A DNA stretch of 64,000 nt from positions 74,120,993-74,184,992 of the forward strand of contig OZ024744.1 in NCBI GenBank assembly GCA_964016885.1, read 5' to 3'. The notes under the pieces were generated by a model. That model was not told the DNA's origin, searched no databases, and saw only the letters and a program-made list of their open reading frames with translations. The stretch comes from Eledone cirrhosa (Eukaryota; Mollusca; Cephalopoda; Octopoda; Eledonidae). The translations under genes were made by a program, and so were the position numbers. Position 1 is the stretch's first letter; every line of letters begins with the position of its first letter. This document shows, one piece after another, positions 31,821 to 41,000 of the stretch.

Positions 31821-34034
31821 ATGTCGAACCTAAACAGTTCGAATAACGGTGAAATGGAGACTAGAATGTCATGTGACAGACTCCCACCCTACAGGTGCTC
31901 CCTGGCTCAGCAGCAGGGACCTGGCTGTCAACCAAATACTGCTGGTGTCGGAGGAAGAAGAAGAAGGAAAGGGACCAGAACCAACTGGACGAAAGAATTG
32001 AATAGAACTGTTATGCAATGTTACCTGAAGAGTAACCCCAAGGAGAAAGGCTATAGGAAAAGGATGCATAGCATCTGGAACGAGATTGGTCCATTTAAAT
32101 TAGATGAACAAAAACTGGCCGGGCAGGCTCGGGTAATAAGAACTAATGGGTGGATAAGCGAGCTGGAACTGGAGGAACTGGGCAGAGAGATTAGCTTGGA
32201 GATGGAGGGTGGAGTATGCCAGGCAAACGAGCCAGTGGGGAATGAAGGTGAAGAGGTCGAGAGAACGGAGGAACCATCCGAAACAGACAATGATCTGAAT
32301 GCTGAGATAAATAATACCTGGAACAGAGATACGGCCACTGAGGAGATGAATGCTGACAGGCTAGGACAAGATTTGGTAGATATCCTTGGGAGACCTATGA
32401 ACCTAAGATTTGTAGACAGGAAAAAGTTAAAAGAAACAACAGCTAAGGTAAACAAAGTCATCCCATACCTTGAGGCGAGGAGCCTTCACCAGTGCAACAA
32501 TATCCTCAAAGCAACAGCAAATACGGTGAGGAAACTACTTGGTATAAAAGCGAGAGGAAACAACAGACAAGAAAGAGCAGAGCCTTGGTGGAAGAAACGA
32601 CTGAGTGGTCAAATCAGGGAAATGAGAAATGACATTGGAAAGCTTGAGTCACTACTGAATGGGACACTAAAAAACATAGACACTAAAAATAGACTGGAAA
32701 TAAAGTACAAAACTAGGAGGAAAAAGCTAAATATTATCATAGAGGAACTGAAGCAACGCATTGTAGCAAAAAGTGCAAAAATCAGGCGATACGAGAACAG
32801 AGTCAGCCAGTATAGACAGAACCGCAGATTCGACAACAACCAGAAGATGCTGTTTGGACAGCTTGAAGGGAAAGAAAGAGGCAACGACTTGATCCCTGAG
32901 GCGGAACAAACTAAAACATTCTGGAAAAGAATATGGGAGCAGGATGTTAAACATAATGACCAGGCAGTGTGGATTGAGACAGTACAGAAGGAGATCAGTG
33001 AACAGGCACGCCAACAAACTGATTTGAGTATCACAGTTGAAACTCTTAAGGGGCAGGCCAAAAAACTAACCAACTGGAAATCACCTGGCCCAGATGGTGT
33101 GCAGGGGTATTGGATTAAAAACATAACATCCCTCCACCCGAAACTGACAACCATGTTCGATGACTGCTTGATGTCAGGTGAGGTACCAGAGTGGTTGACA
33201 AAAGGTACCACAGTTCTGATAATGAAAGACCGAATCAAGGGTAATGATGTTACCAACTATAGACCTATCACATGTCTGTCCGTAATGTGGAAACTGTTGA
33301 CAAGCATTATGTCTGAGGAAATCTACCATCACCTCCACACAAACAACTTGTTACCGGACGAACAGAAAGGATGCCGAAAGAAGTCACGTGGTACAAAGGA
33401 CCAGTTACTTATTGATAAGATGGTAATGAGGAATTGCAAGAGGAGACACACTGGTCTTGCCATGGGATGGATAGACTACAAAAAGGCATTTGACATAGTG
33501 CCTCATTCTTGGATCACCAAAAGTCTGGAGATCTTCAAGGTGGCAGATAACATCAGGCAGCTGTTGGGCAAAAGTATGAAGTCCTGGGAAACAGAGTTAA
33601 CATCAACTGGAGAATCCTTGGGAAGCGTGAAGATCAAGAGAGGTATCTTCAAGGGAGATAGTCTGTCCCCTCTGTTGTTTGTCCTTGCCCTGATGCCTCT
33701 GACCAGTGTACTACGAAATGTGAGAGCAGGATACAGGTTGGGAAAGGGAGGGCTTGCCATCAATCACCTCCTCTTCATGGACGATCTTAAGCTCTTCGGG
33801 AAGAGTGAGAAGGAGTTGGATGTGCTTGTTGACACTGTCCGTATTTTCAGCAACGATATATGTATGCAATTTGGTATTAGTAAGTGTGGAGTCATTGTGA
33901 TGAGGAGGGGTAAGTTGAGCAGAAGTAACGGAATCCAGATAGCAACAGGTGAGATGATAAAAGAAATTGACTCTGAAGAAGGATACAAGTATTTGGGCGT
34001 TCTGGAGGCTGATGACATCAAGAAAAAAAAATGA
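31821..34034 (+). CDS. RLE-type LINE polyprotein, N-terminal and RT part (copy G)
   Basis: A 737-codon frame from the first ATG after the leader repeats. Residues 45-130 are basic and contain a conserved block (TRTNWTKELNRTVMQCYL, YRKRMHSIWNEIG, DEQKLAGQARVIRTNGWIS), probably nucleic-acid binding. No classical zinc finger is seen at the N-terminus. A coiled-coil-like charged region follows (residues about 265-345). RT motifs are KSPGPDGVQGYWIKN (about 420), NYRPITCLSVMWKL, motif A WIDYKKAFDIVPHSW, motif B RGIFKGDSLSPLLF, motif C LLFMDDLKLFGK (both Asp) and YKYLGVLEA. The frame fails at an A9 run (34021-34029), and the sequence continues in another frame as MKELIRTEYLRRVRS. Function is RNA-templated DNA synthesis at the target. 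Confidence 0.9.
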   Translation: MSNLNSSNNGEMETRMSCDRLPPYRCSLAQQQGPGCQPNTAGVGGRRRRKGTRTNWTKELNRTVMQCYLKSNPKEKGYRKRMHSIWNEIGPFKLDEQKLAGQARVIRTNGWISELELEELGREISLEMEGGVCQANEPVGNEGEEVERTEEPSETDNDLNAEINNTWNRDTATEEMNADRLGQDLVDILGRPMNLRFVDRKKLKETTAKVNKVIPYLEARSLHQCNNILKATANTVRKLLGIKARGNNRQERAEPWWKKRLSGQIREMRNDIGKLESLLNGTLKNIDTKNRLEIKYKTRRKKLNIIIEELKQRIVAKSAKIRRYENRVSQYRQNRRFDNNQKMLFGQLEGKERGNDLIPEAEQTKTFWKRIWEQDVKHNDQAVWIETVQKEISEQARQQTDLSITVETLKGQAKKLTNWKSPGPDGVQGYWIKNITSLHPKLTTMFDDCLMSGEVPEWLTKGTTVLIMKDRIKGNDVTNYRPITCLSVMWKLLTSIMSEEIYHHLHTNNLLPDEQKGCRKKSRGTKDQLLIDKMVMRNCKRRHTGLAMGWIDYKKAFDIVPHSWITKSLEIFKVADNIRQLLGKSMKSWETELTSTGESLGSVKIKRGIFKGDSLSPLLFVLALMPLTSVLRNVRAGYRLGKGGLAINHLLFMDDLKLFGKSEKELDVLVDTVRIFSNDICMQFGISKCGVIVMRRGKLSRSNGIQIATGEMIKEIDSEEGYKYLGVLEADDIKKKK

Positions 34035-35212
34035 AGGAATTGATAAGAACTGAATACCTTCGGAGAGTAAGGAGCGTATTAAAGTTACATCTGAACAATA
34101 GGAATGCCATAAGTGCAGTAAATTCCCAAGCTGTGTCTATTATTAGGTACAGTGCGGGAATTCTAAGATGGAATGTTGCTGAACAAAAAGAAATGGATAG
34201 GAAGACTAGGAAGCTATTGACTATCTACAATATGTTCCACAAGAGGAGTGATGTCCATAGACTCTACTTAAGGAGATCTGAGGGTGGAAGAGGTCTTATC
34301 AGCATAGAGGACTGTGTTCAGATGGAGAAAAACGACCTACACAAATACGTGACTGATAGTAAGGAGCCAATGCTCAGAGCTGTACTGAAGGAGGGGACAA
34401 TAGGCCAGGGGATGTCCAAGGAGGAAATAACATCAAGGAGAAAGAGCAGCCTTCAGGAAAAATCCCTTCATAGTACCTTCTTTGAGAAAACTTAATTTAG
34501 AGATCCACAGACATAGAACTGATTGAAAAGAGGAGACCTTAAAAAGGCTACAGAAGGAATGTTAATGGCTGCGCAGGAGCGGGCCCTCAAAACGAAGTGG
34601 TTGAAACACCACATTTACAAGGAGGAGGCTAGCCCACTGTGCAGGATCTGTGGAGAGAGAGAGGAGACTGTGGCTCACATTGTATCCGAGTGTAAACACC
34701 TAGCCCAGACTCACTATAAGGGCTGGAGACATGATGTGATGGGCAGGGTGATCCACTGGCACCTATGAAAAGTAAACAATTTACCACATTCTGAGAAGTG
34801 GTATGAGCATAAGCCAGAGGCGGTGATGGAGAACGATCAGGTGAAGGTGCTTTGGGATTTTAGGATACAGACGGACAAGAAACTGGCACACAATAGACCT
34901 GACCTGGTGGTTTTGGACAAAGAAAAAAGATCGTGCCTGATTGTGGATGTGGCCTACCCATTCGACACGAGAGTGCAAGAGAAGGAGAGGGAGAAAATTA
35001 ACCGATACCAGGACTTAAAGTGGGAGGTAACAAGGATTTGGAACTGCCATGAAGTCAAAGTGGTCCCGATTGCCATAGGCGCACTAGGGACTATCTCAAA
35101 AAGTTTCCAGGGATGGTTAAAGAAAATTGGCCCCTTCACGCTTTTTGGAACGCTTCAATGGGCATGCTTGCTGGGAACAGCAAGAACCCTCCGATACGTC
35201 CTTAATATCTGA
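34031..35212 (+). pseudogene. RLE-type LINE polyprotein, C-terminal endonuclease part (copy G)
   Basis: Continuation of the polyprotein after the A-run shift. 34031-34495 holds the RT thumb and linker (GGRGLISIED). Two compensating slips and a stop lie at 34490-34525. 34523-34768 holds the Cys/His motif CRICGEREETVAHIVSEC. A TGA at 34766-34768 interrupts the same frame where copy G'' has TGC. 34823-35212 holds the restriction-like endonuclease core RPDLVVLDKEKRSCLIVD and a C-terminus with GALGTISKSF. The nuclease would cut target DNA for TPRT. Residues matching the P-D...D pattern are intact, so decay is by frame breaks and not by active-site change. Confidence 0.88.
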
Positions 35213-35285
35213 ACCTACAGGTAATGGCTTGATATTCATTTCAACAAACTTTCCAGTTAACTAACATCAATGACTGAGAGTCAAA

Positions 35286-35340
35286 GAGTAATAACAATAA
35301 TAATAATAATAATAATAATAATGATAATAATAATAATAAT
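35286..35340. repeat. (TAA)n tract between two LINE tails
   Basis: TAA units with one TGA variant. It separates the 3' end of plus-strand copy G from the 3' end of minus-strand copy D. Confidence 0.95.
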
Positions 35341-35494
35341 GAGTTCTTTAATGGCCACAAGGGCTGACATCAAGTTCAACATTACAGACGGCACAGGACG
35401 GTACAGGACGGTACGATGTGGGTTTTGTGCGTGTAAATATTTGTTATTATTTCTATAAGAAAAGAAAAAGACATAGAAACATATATATATATAT
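35341..35494 (-). mobile_element. 3' UTR end of Tx1-type LINE copy D, separated by an insertion
   Basis: On the minus strand this ends in CAGCCCTTGTGGCCATTAAAG and contains the ACAGGACGGT-like decamers and the TTTGTTATTTCTATAAG stretch found in copy E. The rest of copy D resumes at 37862, beyond the Penelope-like insertion. It shows the SINE-free state of the site occupied at 18356-18537. Confidence 0.88.
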
Positions 35495-35532
35495 ATAATA
35501 TAAGATCAAAAGATGGTTAAAGGAGTTCCATG

Positions 35533-35603
35533 TATTTTATTATGCGCATTTCAAAAACAAACATCATCATGCAATAATATTTGTGTTTTCATCAGATAAA
35601 ACA
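35533..35603 (-). ncRNA. Candidate hammerhead ribozyme
   Basis: Minus strand, 5' to 3': TGTTTTAT (stem I, 35603-35596), CTGATGA core (35595-35589), AAACACAAATA (stem II), a 14-nt loop, TGTTTGTTTTT (stem II, 35563-35553), GAAA (35552-35549), TGCGCA (stem III), TA, then ATAAAATA (stem I). Stem I pairs over 8 bp with one G-U. Stem II pairs over 11 positions with one C-U mismatch and one wobble. All core residues (CUGAUGA, GAAA, UH) are in place. Stem III is a short palindrome, ATGCGCAT with its flanks, the type thought to work as a dimer in Penelope-like and retrozyme ribozymes. Odd point: the stem II closing pair is A-U and not G-C. Activity is unknown. Confidence 0.65.
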
Positions 35604-35698
35604 GGAGAACATGATATGAAGGCTAAAACACACTTGTGGATAGTGCAGTTTTAAATCAACATATGAAAAGTGGTTTTAGATTGATGTGTGATATTGGG

Positions 35699-36108
35699 AA
35701 AAAATATTTTATTTAGAGAGGGGGGGTGGAAAGGATGAAAAGGGAAGGAGATGAGAGGGAGAGATGGGTGATAGAGAGAAAGTGATAGTTTTTATAACTG
35801 AGAGGAGATATATTTTTTACATAGAGAGGTTGAAAACCGTTGGAAGATACTGTATAAATTAAAAATTTTGAAAATTAACGAAGGGAGGATATGTGCGAGG
35901 AAAAAATATTTTATTTAGGGAGGGGGGGATGAAAAAAAGGGGGAGGAGATGAGAGTGAAGGTGGAGAGGGAGAGATGGGTGATAGAGAGAAAGAGATAGT
36001 TTTTATAACTGAGAAAAAGATATATTGTTTTAACATAGAGAGGTTGGGAACCGTTGGAAGATAATGTATAAATTAAAGGAATTTGAAAATTAACGAAGGG
36101 AAATTATG
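35699..36108 (-). repeat. 202-bp tandem duplication in PLE2 3' region
   Basis: AAAAAATATTTTATTTAG at 35699 recurs at 35901. Both units contain a poly-G stretch, GGGAGAGATGGGTGATAGAG, TAGTTTTTATAACTGAGA, ACCGTTGGAAGATA and AAATTAACGAAGGGA. A shorter echo (CAAAATTAACGAAGAG) follows near 36190. Confidence 0.88.
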
Positions 36109-36590
36109 TATGAAGATAGAGAGAAAAAAATAATAATTGTGGATGAATATTCTAACGTCAAAAAAAGAAATGTATATATTGTGGCAATTTCAAAATTAAC
36201 GAAGAGAAAAATTATTAAGGTTTGTGTGTAGAAGGATTTGAGAAAAATAATGTGAAGTAAAAGTTTGTATATTGGTTGAATTGATAATATATGCGAATAA
36301 AGAGTTAATATGTATTAATAATGAGTTCGTTGATGGGGAGAAAAAAATAATAAATTAAGGATGAAATTGAGATTAAAAAGATTTATGATAGAGAGAAAAA
36401 ATAATAATGATTGCGGATGAATATTGTATATGTTATGATTTTACAAGGTGAAGATAGAATGAGGGTAATGAGTAAACAAGTATTATAGAGTGTATAATGC
36501 CCTTTAAAGTAAGGTAGATGGGTATATTTTAAAGAGGTGTATGTATATGGGCCTTTGAGAAAAGATTCTAAATTGATAAAGAATTGAATA

Positions 36591-37772
36591 TTAACTGTAT
36601 ACTTTGTGAAAAGTTCTATGGAATTTATGCAGGCAGATAGAAAACAAATCTGTGCGTCTATTTATTATAGAATCTAGGTTAGAGATAATGGTAAACTTTT
36701 CATTTAGGCAGAGATTACAGATTTTAGATAGAGAGCTGTTCAAGTATGAGGATGCAGAAGAAATCTTCTTCCAAAAGATGGTATATTTAATGTTTTTGTC
36801 TTTTAAGGACCATATGAGTTCTGAGAGAGCAGTGTTAGTTCTTTTAAGTTTGTATTTGAAAGATGAATGATGATTATAGAGACGAGCTTTAAAAGAGGTG
36901 GAAGTGGAGCCAAAATAGGTGAAGGAATTGGTGCTAGTTATAATTTTACATTCATAAATTAAGTTTTTATCGAGACAATGGTTGTTGAGAGGACATTTAT
37001 TTTTAATGCGGCAGTTGCAATTAGAGAGATTATTAATGAGTGATCTAGTGTTATCTATAGAAGGAATTGGATTGGAGAAGTTGTTTGCGATAGGAATAAT
37101 AGGAATAATAGTTTCTTGATTTAGAGTTGGATTATGAACATTTAGCGAAGTTGTGTTTGACGTTGTATTTGGGTTTACAGAAGTTAGCCTAGGGTTTACA
37201 ATGACGTCGGGAGTACTATTACTGTTATTATGAAATTCAATATTGGAAGGAAGAGATTTAGTATTTAGTATTTTATTGTTGTGTTTAGAGATGATGTTGG
37301 AAATATTGGAGGATGTAGAATACGAAAATTTGATGGTGTGTTTGTTAAATATTTTACTATAGATATGTGAGGGAGGGAAGCATTTATTTAAGGCACTAAA
37401 GAATAATTTAGGAATATTGTTATTAATAGAGATGGAGAAAGGAGCATTATACCAGATTATGTTTTTGTATCTAGGTCTTTTATTAAAAATATTGGAATGG
37501 TCATGATTAATTATTCTACTGTAAGTTTTTCTAGAATTTGTTTCTTTACTATATTTGATTTTATCTGGATAGCCGGCTTTAGAAAGTGCGTTATTATAGT
37601 AATTGGCGTTAGCATCAAAGATGTTTTTATTAGAAGATATGTTAGATATTCTATTTCCAATATTATTAACTATAGCATTCTTGATATTGGTAGGATCGTT
37701 AGATTTAAAGTTGTTTTTGAAATGCGCATAATAAAATACATGGAACTCCTTTAACCATCTTTTGATCTTATA
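36591..37772 (-). CDS. Penelope-like protein, C-terminal part with GIY-YIG domain (PLE2)
   Basis: An uninterrupted minus-strand frame of 393 codons that contains no methionine, so ATG-based gene finding misses it. The first 20 codons come from the inverted terminal repeat. Then follow IKNAIVNNIGNRISNISSN, IIWYNAPFSISINNNIPKLF, KIFNKHTIKFSYSTSSN, which match the stretch that follows RT in one group of Penelope-like proteins as I remember it. After an Asn/Thr/Pro-rich linker comes CNCRIKNKCPLNNHCL and a GIY-YIG-like nuclease: LIYECKI, TYFGST, FKARLYNHHSSF (Arg and His), LSELIW, KICNLCLNEKFTII (Glu). It ends with TAA at 36591-36593. RT is absent, so the copy is 5'-truncated and cannot mobilise itself. 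Confidence 0.8.
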   Translation of the reverse strand, partial: YKIKRWLKEFHVFYYAHFKNNFKSNDPTNIKNAIVNNIGNRISNISSNKNIFDANANYYNNALSKAGYPDKIKYSKETNSRKTYSRIINHDHSNIFNKRPRYKNIIWYNAPFSISINNNIPKLFFSALNKCFPPSHIYSKIFNKHTIKFSYSTSSNISNIISKHNNKILNTKSLPSNIEFHNNSNSTPDVIVNPRLTSVNPNTTSNTTSLNVHNPTLNQETIIPIIPIANNFSNPIPSIDNTRSLINNLSNCNCRIKNKCPLNNHCLDKNLIYECKIITSTNSFTYFGSTSTSFKARLYNHHSSFKYKLKRTNTALSELIWSLKDKNIKYTIFWKKISSASSYLNSSLSKICNLCLNEKFTIISNLDSIINRRTDLFSICLHKFHRTFHKVYS

Positions 37773-37776
37773 TTAT

Positions 37777-37859
37777 GCATACTCCAGTCCTACAAACTGT
37801 AGAGTGCTTCTTATCTGATATCTGCATTGCTTTATCGTACTACAATAAAACTCACCTCC

Positions 37860-37861
<2 letters not shown>
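37777..37861. other. 85 bp of unassigned sequence
   Basis: Lies between the inverted end of PLE2 and the TA tract of copy D. It is absent from copy E at this position, so it is either part of the PLE2 insertion or another small insertion. Confidence 0.5.

Positions 37862-37930
<69 letters not shown>
37862..37930. repeat. (AT)n microsatellite within LINE copy D 3' UTR
   Basis: About 35 AT units where copy E has only about five. Expansion followed the insertion or preceded it. Confidence 0.95.
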
Positions 37931-37934
<4 letters not shown>

Positions 37935-38080
37935 AATAAAAACAATAAAATTGAAACAATGAAAAATTCCCCAATAGGGGGGAACCTCCGATGGTTACTC
38001 GTGGCGAAAACCACACAAAAGACCACGGCCACCCTTACCACCAGGGCAAGCACCCTCTCTCAATTTTTCCATCTCTCAAA

Positions 38081-41000
38081 CTACTGACATACATTCAGAG
38101 TGGTCCCATTCACTCGGACCATTCTCGCTACATTCACCCACCTTTCAACAAACTTGCTAGAAGGCAGCACTTGCCTCTCCACCCTGATTTTTCTCTTCAA
38201 GTGAAACTTGAAAAAGTTAATTAGGGATTCGCCGAAGAGGAAAGTGTCTGCTTTAACCCTTTTAACCTTGTCCACCACACAATCTCTATTGCCATGGCCA
38301 CCAGGCAGATGAAAACCGCCTGCCCTTCCTCCTCGAAGAAAGACGGCGAGACCATCTGCACAATGGACTCAGTCGACAACCGGATCAGTCCTACACGCGA
38401 CAGCAACTGTTCGACATAGCTCCACAAGTCAGCAATGCTCGGGCACTGAACGAGTGCGTGCACGACGGTTTCGTCGCTCTGCGCACATCTCGGACAAGCT
38501 CGACTGACGGCACTTCCGTGCCTGTAGAGCTTATCTCGAACCGGCAGCACTGTCAGGCCAGGGATTTTGGGAAGTTATCCATAGGTCCCGGGCTGAAAGT
38601 TCTCCGGAAGAGAGCAAACAGCTGATCTTCGATGCCCAAGATCTCTCCGAGAATGTCGTCGCTCTTCCCCTCCACTAGTCCTCTATAGAACGCCGAGGTG
38701 GATGTTCCACCGATACTGGTGCCCAGCTGGCAGAGGGCAGTGAGCGCCTGGAGACATTCCAGTTTCCAAGCGCTATCCCTCGTTTTATTCCTGACCCAGG
38801 ACTGCACCTCCCTCAAGGAGACGAGCTGTGGGAAAACGTGCCTGGCGAACGGCGACCACACCTGTTCACCATCAAGGAAGCTCCAGGGATGTCGCAGCCT
38901 CAGCGCATGTTTGCGCATCATCAGCCCTGGCATGCCCAGTCCTCCACGCAACGGGTGTTGACAGCAGATGGATCGTCTGACAATGAGAGCGCGTCACTTC
39001 CACAAAAAGCGGAAGAGGAGGCGCTCCATTTTGGTGAGAGTTGGGCTGGAGCAAGGGACGACGGTGAGGCGGTAGCAGATGACGGAATCGATGTACGCAT
39101 TTGCCACCTCCGCCCGGCTTTTTAGGGACAGCTTCCTCTCGGCCCATTTCTGTGTGAGGAAGACCACCTTGCTCGTCACCTCGCTCCAGTTTTTCTCCAT
39201 CTGGAGCAATTTAACCGGTCCGCCCGTATAACGCCCCACGACGCTGTCGGACGGCAAGGACTTGCCTCTCCAGGTGCTGAGCTACAAGACCACCTACTTT
39301 TCCTGGTTTATCTTTGCTCCTGTCACCGCTTTGTATTCCTTGAGAGCGGTGCTGAACATCTGGACGTGTCTGCTGCTCGACACCACCACGGTGATGTCGT
39401 CAGCGTAAGCCGACTCGGATTTCCCGCATCCTACTTCGCGTGGGACGCACCTCATCGCCCCCAGTTTGTGCAGTAACGGCTCGAGTGCCAATACGTACAA
39501 GAGGGACGAGACGGGTCAACCCTGGTGGATCGAGCGCATGATGCTGAACGGCTGCGACAGGTGACCGTTCACCTTCACAACTGAGCAGATGTCGTTGTAC
39601 ATCACAGCGATCCAACCCCTGAAAACGGGCCCGAAATGGGCTGCCTCGAGGACCGCCGCCTGGTACCGATGGTCGACCCTATCGAATGATTTGCACTGAC
39701 CCAAGTTGATCAGCGCCCCACCCGTGCCAGGTTCCTTAACCAGCCTCTCTATGATGTATCGCATGAGGTGGTGGTTGTCGTGTATGGATCTGTCCGGAAT
39801 GGCGCATCACTGCGCCTCTCCCACCAGACCCTTGACGACAAGCACCAACCTCGTTGCTAACACCTTGGCCAAAATCTTGAACTCTGCGTTTAGCAGGGTT
39901 ATGGGCCTGAAGTTATACCTAACACCCCCCTTGGTCGGGTCTTTTCTCAGCAGAGCCACCGCTCCCCGGCTCACAAAACTGGGATTTCTCCTGTTCTGCT
40001 GCCTGTTGCAGTAGACGTCTGCCAAGTGTCTCCGAACAAGTCTAGTATAAATCCATAAAGCTCTTAGGGCAGACCATCCAAACCTGGCGATTTACCCCTC
40101 GTGCAGTTAGCCATCGCCTCCCGTATTTCACCGGCTGTTATTCGCGTTTCGCAACACTGTGCTGCGGTCGTCGAGAGCCGAGGCAGTCCGTCGAGGTATG
40201 CAATGAAGTCCATTCCCCGATCCGGCCCGCCGCTGCTCCCGAACAGTTCAGCAAAGTGATGTTGATCAGCTTCACACATCTGCTCGGGTTCGAACAACAC
40301 GCGCCCGTTTTGGTCAGATAAAGACCGAATTGTGTCTTTGTTAACATGTCGCGCCTCTGCCACCCATTGGACGGCTTTTGTCCCCTCGTGTTTCAGAGCA
40401 CGCTCTAGCTCTGACAACGTAGCCTTCGTGTTTTGCGTTGAAGAATTGGTCGAGTGTCAATCTCGCCGCAAGCACGTCGGTTGCGATGCCTGTCCTAAAC
40501 GCCTCTTCTAGCTTTCTGACTAGATCTCCCTCTACTCTATTTTCCTCTACCACATGTCCTTTGCTAAACCTAATCGACTCTGCTTTACTTGCCCTTTTCT
40601 GGGCACCTGTTGTTGACGACCGCTCCCGTCAACGCCCGCTAAAGTAATACCTAATCCGGTCTCTGTAGGCTTTGCGCGCCGGGAAAGACGCGTTCAGCTT
40701 CCAGTAACCGGGTCCTTGTCTATGAAGTCTGACTATGTCGATCTCACAGATCACAAATTTGTGGTCTGGGTAGTCGACTATTTTAAATTGTGGACAACTT
40801 ATACTAGCCTTATCTAGTTCCCTGCAGAATACTCTATGGAGATACGATCTGGATGACCCCATGCGGTTTGTTCATGTTCACATTGGCACATTCGGGTGAT
40901 CCAGTCGATACCTCTAAGACAGTTCAAAACGTCTGAGCAGGTTGGTGAGGCTCTTGCACCCTCCTCCCCTATCCACTAACCCCACACAATCCCAGCGTGC

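Larger units (their letters stand above)
30604..35285 (+). mobile_element. RLE-type LINE, near full-length (copy G)
   Basis: About 4.7 kb from a TAA tract (30604-30617) to a TAA tract (35286-35340). A leader of about 1.2 kb holds two 444-bp direct repeats. The single polyprotein frame begins at ATG 31821 with a basic N-terminus, RT, and a C-terminal restriction-like endonuclease ending at 35212, followed by a short 3' UTR. Frame breaks occur at 34020-34031, 34490-34525 and 34766. It is related to but distinct from copy F (about half of residues alike in aligned motifs by eye). Confidence 0.88.
35495..37776 (-). mobile_element. Penelope-like insertion with inverted ends (PLE2)
   Basis: A 2282-bp insertion bordered by 66-bp inverted repeats (35495-35560 and 37711-37776, apparently perfect). 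Minus-strand content in order: inverted terminal piece, a 373-codon stretch of GIY-YIG-type protein (stop at 36591), a 3' region of about 1 kb with a 202-bp tandem duplication, a hammerhead-like fold, and the terminal piece. Inverted partial ends and hammerhead ribozymes are both known from Penelope-like elements. A DNA transposon with TIRs is the alternative, but no transposase is seen. It splits the 3' UTR of LINE copy D. Confidence 0.7.

Noticed and set aside
36652..36870. Plus-strand 72-codon frame, and the 85-codon frame at 37497-37754
   Set aside because: They lie opposite the minus-strand GIY-YIG-type frame, which has recognisable motifs, so these are shadows.
35495..37776. Classical TIR DNA transposon
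   Set aside because: The ends are inverted, but the interior encodes a Penelope-like/GIY-YIG-type protein and no transposase. Kept only as an alternative.
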